From assembly GCF_014529535.1 (NCBI RefSeq), contig NW_023503302.1, positions 5,194,314-5,258,313 on the forward strand: a stretch of 64,000 nt of DNA. The letters run 5' to 3'. Origin of the DNA: Bradysia coprophila (taxonomy: Eukaryota; Arthropoda; Insecta; Diptera; Sciaridae). The notes beneath the pieces were generated by a model that did no database searches, was not told the origin of the DNA, and saw only the letters and a program-made list of their open reading frames with translations. How positions within the stretch are numbered: position 1 is the stretch's first letter; every line of letters begins with the position of its first letter. Position numbers and translations under genes: made by a program. Below are positions 50,201-62,042 of the stretch, piece by piece.

Positions 50201-53200
50201 TTTCAACGAAATCAATTAGATGATTCTATACATGCTACAGTATGCTGCGGTTTTGTTTGGAATATCATGACAAGCTTGAGGACCACGCGGACCACGCACA
50301 CCATTCAATTAAAGTTTAGAGTTTGTGCAAATCTGATTTTCATCGGCAGTTAGTTAACTAACATCTTAATATATAAGAAATACCCCGAAAATCGAGGTTC
50401 TCAGCCAATATCATCGCTAGACAAATATTATCCGTAGTGTCGCGTGTATTGTCGTGTCAAAAACACAAGCATGTTAGCGGTTCCAGGGAGCCCACTCAAA
50501 ATTCGGCCTCCTTTTTAAGGAATAAAGGAGTATATTTCGATAATTTAAGGAGCATTTCAGGAGTTTTAAAATATGAGATTTTGCATTAAATTTGATGAAT
50601 TCGATATTTTTTTGACTTTCCAAAGTCATGTTAAGGATATATGAAGTAGATTTTTTGGTGTTTCTCAAAGAATATTCTTTGGAAAATATTTTCCGAATTT
50701 TTCACAAATATTTTATCAAAGATTTTTCCAAAAAATGTTTACTCTAGATAAGATACCCAACGTACCCCTATGTTCACGCAGTTAGATTTTTAAAAAAAAT
50801 AGCCTAGTTTCTTACTTTTTTGTCTTTTTTTGATTTCATCTTCTTGCTACTTGTAATGCCTGCATTTAAAATCATCTGTGCCTTGGCCACTGTTGATTTA
50901 TTTAATTTACGTTCGCTAACTACAGCTGACGAAGTGTTATTACCATCATCAATTAACTTTTCGGCGACTTTTAACTTTAAAGTCTCCTCAGCTATTTCAG
51001 CTTCGATGCTTTGAATGTTTGCCTCTTTCTTATGCTTTTCGTTTTTGTCTGACTCGTTTTCTTTCGATTTGGTAATAACGCCTTTCGCTCTTTTTCTACA
51101 TCTAAATGTAAAAAATATCTTTTACGGGCCGACGAGCAGAGGTCTAACAATTTTCGAATAATTGGAAAATCTTCCACTTTATCGTAGAAATACAAAGTAT
51201 TCTAACTCTATCCGAATAGCCGCAATCGTTTCTTCTAAGAGCTGCTCCTTGAAATTTCGAGAAACACAAATTTATTGACGCTAAATCCTCGCTCAGGATC
51301 AGCATTCCTATAGGGATTGCAAACCGAACCCGTTTTGAAAAACCGCGGTTTCGGTTTTTTATGTCAAAAAACCCGCGGTTAGCCGGTTAACCGCGGTTTT
51401 TCGGAACAGCAAAATCTAAAGCAAATTCTTAAACAAGTCTAATTGGTTCCACTACTTTTTAGCGTTTAGAAGGTGCTCTTTTATTTATTGCATTCGCTTT
51501 TCGTAATTAACAAAATGAAAAGACTATTTTTTGGGCTTTCTTCTTTTAAAAAAATGTAATTGAAAATCGTAATGCGGAAAATAGTCGCCTCTTATTACCC
51601 CTGTTACGCACAATGCATCCATTCCACTCGGTGAAAAGTAAATTTTAAAGCATCTTCAAAATGTCTTCTCGGGCTTACTTTAAGAATATTTTTGATTTTC
51701 TTAAAATGATCTCCTTTACCTTTACCAAATATACCGACCTGAAAGGAAAACGTCATCAACTCAGAGGCGACAAAACCTGTACCTCTGAGTTGATCACGTT
51801 GTCCCCTTATAATCAGACCTATCAGGCCCCTTATTTTAACGTATTTTAGCTAGTTCTATTTCACAAAATTTTGAGTCTCACCACGGAAAACGGAAATTTG
51901 TTGTTAGAACGAACTAAGATAATTTATCTTATGTTACTATTCACATTTTAAGTTAGCCTTTTCATGTTTACGAAAGCTATTGGTAGGAATAACAATTTTC
52001 TTTTACAGAGACTGATGGCTGGCGAAATTATCTGCAATTAGCTCAAAACGTTGCTGAAATGATACCAATACACAAAATAAATGCTTAAATTCTCCCAAAA
52101 ACTAGAGATTTCTAACGCTTCATTGAAAACCCGAAAACCGCGGTTTTTTAACGCCCAAAATCGCCCGGTTAACCGGTTCGATTTAAACCGGTTTGTAATA
52201 CCTAATTCCTATGATTGAGGAATAAATACGCATTGGCTAACTTAACCAAACTTTTCTCAAACATTCCAGACGAAAGTTAACAATTGATTGACAATAAATG
52301 ATTTTAAGTTACCAGCAGCATCAACACAATCGATGAAAAGAACAATTGAAGCAATAGGGTTTGCAAGTACCTTTTAGCACTATCGATATCATTTGTTAAT
52401 TATTTAGGTTTCATGAGCTTTTTTTGGTGAAGTAAGCGAGATACGGTTTTGAATATAGATATACAGTCAGAATTAAAATGTTAGAAGTTTTAACTAGAGT
52501 GAAACTAAAAATAAGGAGTTTGAGGAGATTAAGGAGGTTTCAGGAGGATTTTTGAAAATCAAGGAGATTTCAGGAATCAAGGAGGAGTGTCCCTGCGGTT
52601 CCTCCGTTCCTGAAAACATTTGGGTTATATCTTGAGATCACAGAATTTTTGAAAGTTTGCTTTCTACACCCACCGTATCGAGCGCCGATAAATCACTGTT
52701 TGGCCATAGTCATCACACAATATGGTATGGTAAATGAACAGCATGTTAACGTTTCTTCGGTCTAGGAACGTTTTCGAAACAAGCTTGACACAGAAACTGC
52801 GGAATTGACTCCCCGGGAGTTATAGCCCGACCTCAACCGTTGTCATGCCATGGCAATATATACACAGGGCTATCATCTTGCAAGAAATTTAATTTAGTAA
52901 AAACTCGGCCAAAATTACTCTTCTTCTTCGGACATATACTACCGGAGCGGCGCGTCCATAGTGCAGCGCTATATGATTGTAAGAGAATATCTGAACAATA
53001 TCCGCCCACTTCACTTATTGACACCAAATTGGACCCGAAATTATCGGAAATTTTATTAGAAGCACGAAATTCTGAAATTCCGTGCGTGTAAAGTTCATCA
53101 TAAAAATAACACAGACACAGGGTGGACTGGACACATTCAATTATACATATAAATACCAAAACACCGTAAACTTACCCAAAATGCCGTTTCTTTTGTTGAT

Positions 53201-56200
53201 GGGACGCAAGTTGTCGATGACAATGAAAAGCTCGGTCACATACATTACACGTTAAGGATTCGTCTGAAAAGTAGGTAAATTTTCTGTGAATTTATCGGGT
53301 AAAAGTTTCATTTTTATGTCTTTTTTTTCCACTTCAATATATTATTATGGGGATGTATGCAATCTGATCTAATCCCGACGATAGTAGCTGGATGCGATGT
53401 ATAGCTCTCGTTTTTTTTTATTCCCCTCTCCATTTCATAAAACTTTCAAATTTATGGTAAATTGGTTTTGAATACAACAAGGAATTGGAATTCTACATTT
53501 TATGGATTGATGTATCCAGAGACAAACATTACGTGAATGACCATGAATATAGCATAACAATGTATATTTGTCAAATCCTATGTGGAAATCTACGTTACGA
53601 AAGTCTATTATATACACTCAGTACGGGACGATTTAATAAAAAAAAAATCAATATTTCCATTGTGTTATCAAGTACGGCATCCACATTCTGTACGGTTCAA
53701 CTTTTCATGACATTTTATTAGTTTAATACAACAATATAGGGTCTGACGTCATTGTCATACACATTTTCATACAGTTCAAGAAGATGAATATCAATTGGCC
53801 CGTAGCTTCATTCATCCGGACGTAATTAATTGATGTCAAAGGGATGAGAGTTGGAAATTGCTCGAATTCATTGTCCCTTTTCAATCCATTCATTTTGATT
53901 TTATATGGAGACTTTGGTTATAGGCTAGCCAAACTATTTTAATCTCTAAAACTATTACAATGAGATAGATAATGCCTTTCACCTTATCAATAATGGCTTA
54001 TATATAGGCTGCTACGAAGCAAAAAAGATGTGGACCATTGGAGCATGACCCGTGTGAGTAATTTTTTTTTAAATTTAATTTATCGAATTGATGATTCGGA
54101 CGATGTAAAGGGTATATGTTTTATGGTGAATTATTCCTTCGTATGTCCCTGTCTAGTTTCCTTACTGTAGGGAATTTCGTTCAACAGATATTGAACTAAC
54201 GAGTTGGGACTGAAAACCTACGAGTAGAAAATTAGTAAGACAACAAGATTAAATTTATCCATTACACGGTATGCCCTAAATGAACGCGACTTGAACAACA
54301 GTTATTTCGTTTGACCCAAAAAAGCCAAATCCGTTCATGCAAAAATTTGCAATTAAATTCAGGCATACCATGACTAGGTTCGTAGAATCTTGAGTTAAAG
54401 CTTTAGTTGGATTGAGACATTTTTCGGGCCTCAGAGACGTTGCGGAGCCTTAGGGTTTTTCAGCAAACCAGTATTGACAATTAGAATAATCAATTTTTCA
54501 ATGTGATAACAGTAGGCTTTATGAAAAGTTGAAAAGTAGGGACGAAGTGAACGCGGCCAAGTTGACATACGGTTTGTGTTTGGCAGGAAAGTAAAATGTA
54601 AAGTTTTAAGTGTTTTAAGCTGTTGTTTCTTTGCCGGTGAACATAATTATCAATATAAGACGTTCATCAACGCTAAGCACATGGAGTACAGTGATTAGCT
54701 CGGCAGGTTAATCAACAAATCGGACACGAAAATCAGAGCAGGAAACATAACCTCAACTCGCGCCAACACAGCATTATGATCAACTGATGGGCTTTGTATC
54801 AAGGATGTTGACAACCAATTTTGTTTCGTTCCCATGGATTGGTCCTTGAAGATTGCTTATCGAATGTCAACAAACCGGCGACTGTACATTTCATCCGAAA
54901 TCTCCCAGTCAATGATCACAAAGTCAAACATTAATTCATCGCAACCCCAAATTTTGGTCGAACGCAACGATATGAAAGTTTCGCATGGTTTAGATTTTCA
55001 ATTCATGATGACCGAACATTTCATTGAAATCTCCCGGTCAATGGAAATCGAGTCGACTGCCTACCAACATATCAAAGGAACAGATCTACACCGGCTAGGC
55101 GGCTGGTCATATTTACCGTACACATCTCTTCAAGTAATTATTTTGTCATCGTTTCACATGGTCTCGTATCCCATTCGAATATGGCTGAACATTTCTTCGG
55201 AGATCTCCCAGTCAGGAAATCTGTGACCATCAGTGGAACTTGTCATTTGAAATCATGCTGGCCGGATGGATAAGAATTTTGAATTGTTTTTACATTGTCG
55301 ATACAACATTTTGTTGTATTGTGCTTTTGTTTGTATTTTGTGGTTTACAAGCCATTGGAATAAATAAATAAATATGAAAAGTTGGTTGTAGCCTCGTACC
55401 ATTTTCATCTAAACCCTCAATTGATACTGAAACCAAATTCAAAAATATCATTGCTTTACCTGGGCGAATTCTGTGATTTGTCCCGTGATGAACGAAATTT
55501 GGTTTTTAAATAACTCGAAATCTGTACTAATTTTCTTAGAGCAAAACTGACGGAGCTGTATCACATCAACTAAACTAAACTATCACATCTACGAGTCTTC
55601 CGAATTCACAGGAATGCAAGATGCTTTAAGCAAAGTCTGATAGATTTTGAACAAGTTTAGTTTGAAGTGTCGTTTGTCACGGGACATGTACTGTGGAACT
55701 GAGGTATTTACAGGTTTTGTTGTAAATACTAGCCGGCGTTTGTCGATGTGATGAGCTTGCCCTTTTACAGATAACTAAGTTTTACGTACATAATCTGTTG
55801 TTTGTTTGAGCGCGAGCGGAGCGAGTGCACATTTTTTCTACAATTAGGATAATGTCTTGGTCAATATTCTGTAATAGCTTCGTTTCCATGACTTATAAAC
55901 ATTAGCCCTACTCACGTTAAAAAAATGTGGTTCAGATCCTTCGGAGGAATGTCGATTTCGTTTCAATATTGGACACTAAACAATTCTCTAGAACATCATA
56001 ATTGACAAAAAATTGTTTCTGAGTCGCGCAACGCATTCAAAGTTTACATGAAAACGCATAGAAACGCATGGTAACGCATAGAAACGCATGCATTTTCGAT
56101 TGCGTTGCGCGACTCAGAAACAATTCTTTGTCAATTATGATGTTCTAGAGAATTGTTTAGTGTCCGATAATGAAACGAAATCGACATTCCTCCGAAGGAT

Positions 56201-59200
56201 CTGAACCACATTTTTTAACGTGAATAGGGCTAATAAACATGTCCTTTTTCTTGACTCGTTCGAGTCTCCCGTTACTATTAACCTAGATGGTTATGTCAGA
56301 AAACACAAAACGTTGCCCCGTACTTCTATCAACAATCTGTATACATCCATACACACATCTTAAATACAAAGAAGCTTAAACACACCAACACGAACCTAAG
56401 CATGATTATCCTTCGTCTCACATTACATAAATTTTGCGAAAATCAAGTAAAAACAAAAAACCGATTTTCAAATTGAAGGGTATTTTGTGGAAATGACATA
56501 ATGTGTTTTGTATTTTGTGTGTTATACTATTCACTATGCCAAACACACAAACACACACCACCAGTGGTTGTTAAAGTTGAAAGAAGAGATAAGTATCCAA
56601 TTACCGAGTAGGTTAATTCCATGCCAGGGCTTTTGTGATAGAAATGTGTGCTTGTCAAATTTACGTTATGTAGTCGTCATGATTTTCCGAATATAATCCC
56701 ATTAATTAAATTCATCCGCTTGAAATGTTGTTTAAAAGTTTTGCCATTGTTTTTGTGACAGAAAAATTAAAATCATTTACCACCCACTATTTTTCATCTA
56801 CCACCAACCGTCTCCCGCGATGGGTATCTATCTATCCATTCACCAAATAAATGTACTGAAATTTTACTCCGACGTTTAACCAGTTTTTAATCTACCACAC
56901 ATGGAGCGAGTACGATTTACTACGTCATGATTGAATCTTTTCGCATGTGTCGTCTGTACACGTTGTTCAAAAGAGTTTGTGCTCGGCGAATTTAAACTGT
57001 TTGAATTCGGTAATCGGTTGATTCGGATAAACTAGACGTTGAGAGAGATTTAGAGGCCATTATTTCCACAATTTTAAATGCGATTTCAAATTACTAAGAT
57101 AATGAATTTTTCTGACGAAAATAAATCACAAAGGTTGAAGCTAATGTTCAAAGGAAAATGCGCCTAAAGTTATGCAAATCTCAACAAAATTATACGTATT
57201 GTGTATTACTCAACTATTACGCTTGGCTGTTATTAATCACGAACAGAATTGTTGCCGCCCAATAAAAATTATTTAAGGCTTTCACAGCCGCAAGTTTTAA
57301 GGTCCGATATTTTCCAAACATCACCTTACTTGTTTGATCGAGGAACATATTCATTTTGATAGATGTTATTAGCGTTAATTCACCTTTTTGGCACGTATAC
57401 ATATTTCAACTTACGATGTAAGCGACGAGCAAACCCCCGATGTAGAATAATAAATTTTCAATCTATCAGACGCCTTCCTCCAATTTAATTAATTCTATAC
57501 CGTTTTTATACCGTATACACTACTACTATCTCTGCTATCATATTTGGTACATCAAAATTCTGTGAATTGATCATTTTACCGTACATTTATACATACACCC
57601 ACATTACACATATTCCGCATCCCCATAACGATTTCCATTTTGAATGAAATATTTACCGATGCATTTGAATAACTTAGTGTATGCATGACGTGCATATGTA
57701 TACATTGAGAGATAACTATTTGAGAATTGCCACGGGGAATTACACTCGAAGTCATATGCGTTTTCTTTCACTGTCGATGTCGTTTATACATAATATTCAA
57801 ATGAAGTGATTTTTTGCATTATTCAATTCCATTTTCGATTGATGGTATAACTGAATACGTGCGAAATCTGTTCGCCTGTGTTAACTCAATATAATTTTCA
57901 GTAGTTTTTAATCAAATGTGAAGCAATTACATTATATTGCAGAAGCAGTTTTTCCCAATTAGTCAACTATCCCATGACATCTCTTCCAATTAAAATTCAA
58001 ACTAATCGTCATAAGGACGGAAGTTTTTCGATTTTTGATATGCTTTCACAGTTCAATTAAAATGCAATCGAACACTTTAATCATGATGAACGTATAATTA
58101 AAAAACGTCCGTTATGTAGAGATGAGCGGGTTCAGATTCGGGATTACCGATAAATATTTAAATATGTGATATTTCAATTAAACAATAGCGTAGGAAGTTA
58201 ATAAGACTCTAAACAAGTTAACAGGTTTTACCTGACCTTAATTAACCTGAAACTTCACGGTTATCATCAGGCTCGATCTGTCAGGTCAGGTCGTGAAATT
58301 TTTTGATCGTGGTCGACCGATTCCGAGCCTTTGAAGTTACTTTTAGAAGGACCATGTCTATTGAATACTCACACTGACCAGAATTAAAAATGAAGTGAAT
58401 TGGGTCAGATTTTCTGCCAATACCCGCTCAGCTCTAGCTCTAGCTCGTTATACTGTTGAAGAGTTGTAACGTCCATGTTTGTATGGAGCAAAAGCCATGC
58501 TAATGATATTACAAATCAATGCACTTTGTATAAAAATCTTCATACAAGTGCGATGGAGATTCTATATAAGTGCTTCCATTTCTGTTTCCTTTTTTATTTT
58601 TTAGAATTTTTAGAATTTTTGAAATTGGTCGTTAGAAAGCTTTTACACTCACAACAAAATGCTGGACCGATTTCCTATATACAAGCCTAGTCTACTAGGA
58701 ACACAACACTTTATCGCACTAGTGTTTAAAAATCCTTTCATTATTAATGTCATTCATTTCGATATCAAATATACCCCACATCAAATATCATCTGAACATT
58801 TTAAATTAGCATGACTTCGCTTCTTAACGTAATATCGAGCTCGATAAAATTAAAGTTTATCGTCTTCGTTCGATAACTACGTCAGGCTTCGCCTCGTTGG
58901 TGCTGTTGATGATATTTGAAATTAATTGGAATTTTTTCGCTACATTTTCTTCAAATAAGTAAAATTATGTTTACATATTGATGAAAGCGCGCTCGTGCTG
59001 ACTGCTGATGCAAAATAATGTTCGTCCCAAACGAATATAATAATCAAACACTCACTGAGGAGACGTTCAGACTATAAAAATCGCATAAAATAATTTATAC
59101 AAAACTCTATCCTTGGATTACTTATGCATATATGTTCGTCGTTTATTTATTTATCCTGAGATCCCCCTTATGCATATATAAGTTTCTATGAATACAACGT

Positions 59201-62042
59201 TCTTCTAACACAGAAGCTTTAATATTAATATATTTCCGACCACCCACAAAACACAAAATTTTCTTTGACGGTAACTCATATAGATGTTAATTCAGGTAAT
59301 CTTTCGCAGAAGACTGATGTCTAATGGCTTCGTAATTAATTCCAGTTTTAAGATACATTTTGTCTTCACATCAGCTATTACAATGAATGTGCAAGTTGTA
59401 GTGCTACGAATATTAGGGTGGCCGATTTTATCTGGTCTGTTAACATAACATCGGTACGAAGACAAAATGTCATCCGACTATCATTTGTATCATTCATCGC
59501 TGGTTCATTCAGTTGAACTGGTTGCTGTACCTAAAGAACATCCGCTTTTTTTTGATAATCGTATAGCGTTACGCCACCAGTATCCGGACAATTATGATTC
59601 TTTCATTCATAAAAACGTACAATGGATGTCTGACAACTGGTAAATTACCAGATACTGGTGCATCCACCCTATCACTTCGTCTGCATGACTTTTATACAAA
59701 CAAAGCTGTGTGTTACGGTTTTTCAAACCCCCTGATGCTAGCCTAGTCCTCTATGTACAATACATAGTAGGGCCAAAAAATGTTTCGTATCCGAAAATCT
59801 GTCACCACATGAAATCTGTGACACGAAAAGTTTCTTTATGTGCAAATTTTAGCTATCCTAATGTTTGTATGTCACAACAATTCGTCTTTGCTTACATCAA
59901 GCCAGAAGAAGTGGTTAGCATGTTAGCAAGCTTTACCATCGTTTAAAATTGTAAATTGCATTATAACAACGGCTCAGTAATTAGAAAATTAAACAACGAG
60001 CGAAGGTTTCTTCATATTTGCGAAATGGAGCAACAATTTCGTTTGATAATTTAATTTTGGGTGGCGAAGAAATTGAAAGATGTAGAAAGAAACCGGTTGA
60101 GAGTTTAACAGATCGCTGTAACGGTCGCCCCATACGATATCATAAATCTAGTGCATTGTACGAATCGTTTTGCATAATGACGTTACGCATACCTAGAGCG
60201 AAATCATGAAATCCCATCAGATTTGTTGGAATAAAGCTCAGCCCGAAAGTCCATTTTCCAGTGGATTCGGTCGATTTACGTCCTAGGACATGGCCTGGGG
60301 TCGAAAATCAATTTAAGTATTTTTATAGACACTTTTTACTGCTTCTTGGTGTCGTTAGAGGTATGGGCAAATAATTTTCACTCCATCGCCATTCCTCCTT
60401 TTTGTGCAGGGATGAATAATCTTTGTGTTTATCAAAGCTTTCAGAAAAGAAAAATGTGAAGCACCATCATTAGGAACACTCGGATTTTTTTAACCTACCG
60501 AGCAAAACGAGATAAGTTGAATACCTCAAAAGTTGAGTGGCGAAACTATTTTTTTATAATTTTTCTTATACGAACAACGTTTTTTTTCTCTACTGTTTTC
60601 TTATTCGTTTCCCTCGACGTTCATCCACAATAAAATCTTTAAACATAGATAAAATCCACGTACCTGTCTCCTTAATTTTGTTATAATCTTATTTCGATTT
60701 CATTGGAAGGTAGAGAAGAGTGTTCACAATTAGTTTCGAAAATGCTTCCAAAAGTGCCGTCAAAATGATTTTCAAGCGCTTTCGAAACTGTTTCCTCAAG
60801 ATGTTCCTACATTAGTTACAAACTTTGTTGAAGTGCGAGTTTCTGAGAAAACTACATAACTTTTTGATTCAATTTCCAATGTTTTTAAACGTGTCAAGGG
60901 ATTTGACTGTGAAATTTAAATTTTTTTCTATGTCTGGTAATTTGCTATATACTTCCGCATGTCCATATACAATATACATGTGAATGTTTTTAAGATTTTA
61001 TCAGGGTTGGTCTGGTTGTAAAAAGGCGCACAGTGGACCATAAGAGAGGCAAGATTTAGTTAAAAAAAGGGTCAGTGAAGTGAACTTGAATCAAAAAATA
61101 AAGGCGCAATTGAGTGTGCCCAATTTCCCCATACGCCTCCATACCATGAAACTTTAGTGTTAAAACCGTCAAATTCGATGAAAACTTAAAACTGTTTTTC
61201 AAATGTCTGCAATTATTCATCCTTAATCTACTAGTCGTTCGTTTATGTCAAAGACAATTTTGTCGTTAAAACGTTTTTTGTTTCACTGCCAAAATGAGTT
61301 GATATTCCATGAAAGGACACTGTCTAAAGTTTTGAAACTTCCAATGAATTTACTAATTGACACATTCAAACTGATATTTCGTTTCTACATGTAGCATAGC
61401 TGCTAAAAAATGTCAATCCACACAGTTTACACTAGTTCTAATATCCAATTAATTTGGTTAAATGAAATTTCCTCCAATCAAGAGCTTCATTACATTTTAA
61501 GCGTCGAATATGGTTTTGTTTATTACAAACCATATTAGACGGTAAAATACGGTCGAAGGCAAGTTTAGATTTAAAATTAAACCAATTTCGTTCTCCGTTA
61601 TACAATATATACCGTCCCGTCGTCTTAAATAAAACATTTTATCACTTTAAATTACATTATATGGAGAGGCTATCGCATCCGTATTTGGGTCATTTCGGGA
61701 ATGCTTTCACAATTTGCGAGTATAAATTAAGGTCATGTCTGTCTATCTATTTAAACATACCGTATTCATCATCATCCGATATTGCCATTGCCAGTCTGTT
61801 GAAGTTACTTTCGCTTAAAGAGCCCATTTTGTTCCTTGAATTTCTATGTATTTGATATTCCGAGTCCACAGTGGACACATTTTCATTGGAGTATGTATCG
61901 ATATTTGAGTTTTTTGCTGAATTCTTGTTAAAATTATCTAGGTTGTCCAACGAATCGGATCGTGACAACATATCCATATTGCTGTCATCTTCAATGCTGA
62001 GCCGTCCGTAAGCTTTGCGTTGCGGTCGTTGGTTATTTTTGT
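47045..62042 (-). CDS. C2H2 zinc-finger protein, 3' part (three exons, 5' end not found)
   Basis: Exons, 5' to 3' on the minus strand: 62042-61761, 53263-53176, 47237-47045. Phases match at both junctions (1 then 2), with acceptors CGCTTACAG, TACTTTTCAG and TTTTTAG and donors GTATGT and GTAAGT. Joined, they give about 187 residues. First comes a low-complexity Ser/Asn/Asp stretch ending AISDDDEYDESLT. Then come two consecutive fingers, each C-x2-C-x12-H-x5-H: CNVCDRAF...HQQKKRH, and CSGCDMLF...HKEEFEH. An acidic tail ending SDAESEDLERLL and TAA closes it. The second finger starts exactly at the last intron. A nuclear or nucleic-acid-binding role is inferred from the fingers. The family member is not recognised. 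The first exon starts mid-protein, so the 5' end lies further up or beyond the window. The stop codon overlaps a possible GTAAGG donor, so the C-terminus is slightly uncertain. Confidence 0.8.
49267..49362. repeat. Foldback, 96 bp
   Basis: AACTACCTTTCGTTA...ATATCGAA pairs with TTCGATAT...TAACGATAGGTAGT with mismatches, about 20-bp centre. Confidence 0.65.
50804..52310 (-). pseudogene. hAT transposase remnant, C-terminal part
   Basis: Read from high to low coordinates. A frame gives SFIVNQLLTFVWN, then after a shift MFEKSLVKLANAYLFLN and, across the insertion with one target copy removed, NADPERGFSVNK. This is the conserved NADxERGFSxNK core of one hAT branch. A frameshift leads to KEQLLEETIAAIRIE, also typical, and further shifts to a charged tail ending KKDKKVRN and a stop. 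At least three frameshifts or stops plus the inserted element make it non-functional. The remnant lies within the intron of the zinc-finger gene, same strand. Confidence 0.82.
51312..52204. mobile_element. hAT-like element nested in the hAT transposase remnant
   Basis: 893 bp. Ends AGGGATTGCAAACCGAAC and, inverted, TAGGTATTACAAACCGGTT, i.e. the TAGGG-N4-CAAACCG type known from hAT elements. Perfect 8-bp duplication ATTCCTAT at 51304-51311 and 52205-52212. Subterminal AACCGCGGTTT palindromes occur at both ends. A 62-codon frame at 51661-51849 is not recognisable. Confidence 0.87.
52840..53091 (+). other. Unassigned open reading frame
   Basis: 83 codons; the last 50 (from LPERRVHSAALYD to NSEIPCV) look protein-like in composition and are rather GC-rich for the region. 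It lies antisense in an intron, 84 bp from the finger-1 exon. No domain recognised and no clear acceptor; could be a terminal exon, a decayed copy, or chance. Confidence 0.25.
53176..53263 (-). CDS. Zinc-finger gene, exon with finger 1
   Basis: 88 bp carrying the whole first finger (cysteines in CNVC, histidines 6 apart in HQQKKRH). Acceptor CTACTTTTCAG and donor GG/GTAAGTTT. Isolated by 8.5 and 5.9 kb of intron. Confidence 0.8.
55901..56233. mobile_element. Foldback element, arms about 136 bp and nearly identical
   Basis: Arms 55901-56037 and 56099-56233 are complementary with only a few mismatches, starting ATTAGCCCTACTCACGTTAA. The 61-bp centre is a tandem of ACGCATAGAA-like units. TAAACA lies outside both ends (a possible 6-bp duplication if the ends are TTAGCCCT). 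The near identity of the arms suggests a young insertion or active copying. Confidence 0.88.
57403..58132 (+). repeat. Dispersed 0.65-kb repeat, copy 2
   Basis: Partner of 25317-25952, same orientation, about 95 bp longer because of insertions. Lies in the large intron of the zinc-finger gene. Confidence 0.8.
59467..60209 (+). other. Cluster of short unassigned frames
   Basis: Three plus-strand frames of 58, 78 and 63 codons (59467-59643, 59710-59946, 60018-60209). The first reads VELVAVPKEHPLFFDN and the second YPNVCMSQQFVFAYIK. None is recognised. Short inverted repeats at 59352-59474 and about 59572-59665 suggest repeat-derived DNA. Confidence 0.2.
61761..62042 (-). CDS. Zinc-finger gene, exon with Ser/Asn/Asp-rich region
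   Basis: 282 bp, open throughout in one frame, starting with two bases that complete a split codon and ending in phase 1. It encodes a polar, probably disordered stretch including SRSDSLDNLDNF and AISDDDEY. Splice sites CGCTTACAG and GTATGTTT are good matches. Confidence 0.75.

Larger units (their letters stand above)
50485..52594 (-). mobile_element. hAT transposon, internally deleted and itself interrupted
   Basis: Short imperfect inverted ends AGGGAGCCCACTC and AGGGACACTCCTC. Perfect 8-bp duplication GCGGTTCC at 50477-50484 and 52595-52602. It contains a broken hAT transposase on the minus strand and an 893-bp second element (51312-52204). Without that insert it would be about 1.2 kb, too short for a full transposase, so the N-terminal part has been lost. 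Confidence 0.88.
47238..53175 (-). other. 5.9-kb intron of the zinc-finger gene
   Basis: Joins the two finger-encoding exons. Contains a foldback (49267-49362), the nested hAT element (50485-52594) and an unexplained plus-strand frame (52840-53091). Confidence 0.75.
53264..61760 (-). other. 8.5-kb intron of the zinc-finger gene
   Basis: Contains a set of three imperfect copies of an ACATTTC...ATCTCCCxGTCA motif (54893-55215), the foldback 55901-56233, copy 2 of the dispersed repeat (57403-58132), and short unassigned frames around 59467-60209. No gene recognised. Confidence 0.7.

Noticed and set aside
54834..55226. 130-codon plus-strand frame with repeated SEISQS
   Set aside because: The repeated peptide reflects imperfect DNA repeats of ACATTTC...ATCTCCCAGTCA; no domain is recognised and it lies within an intron.
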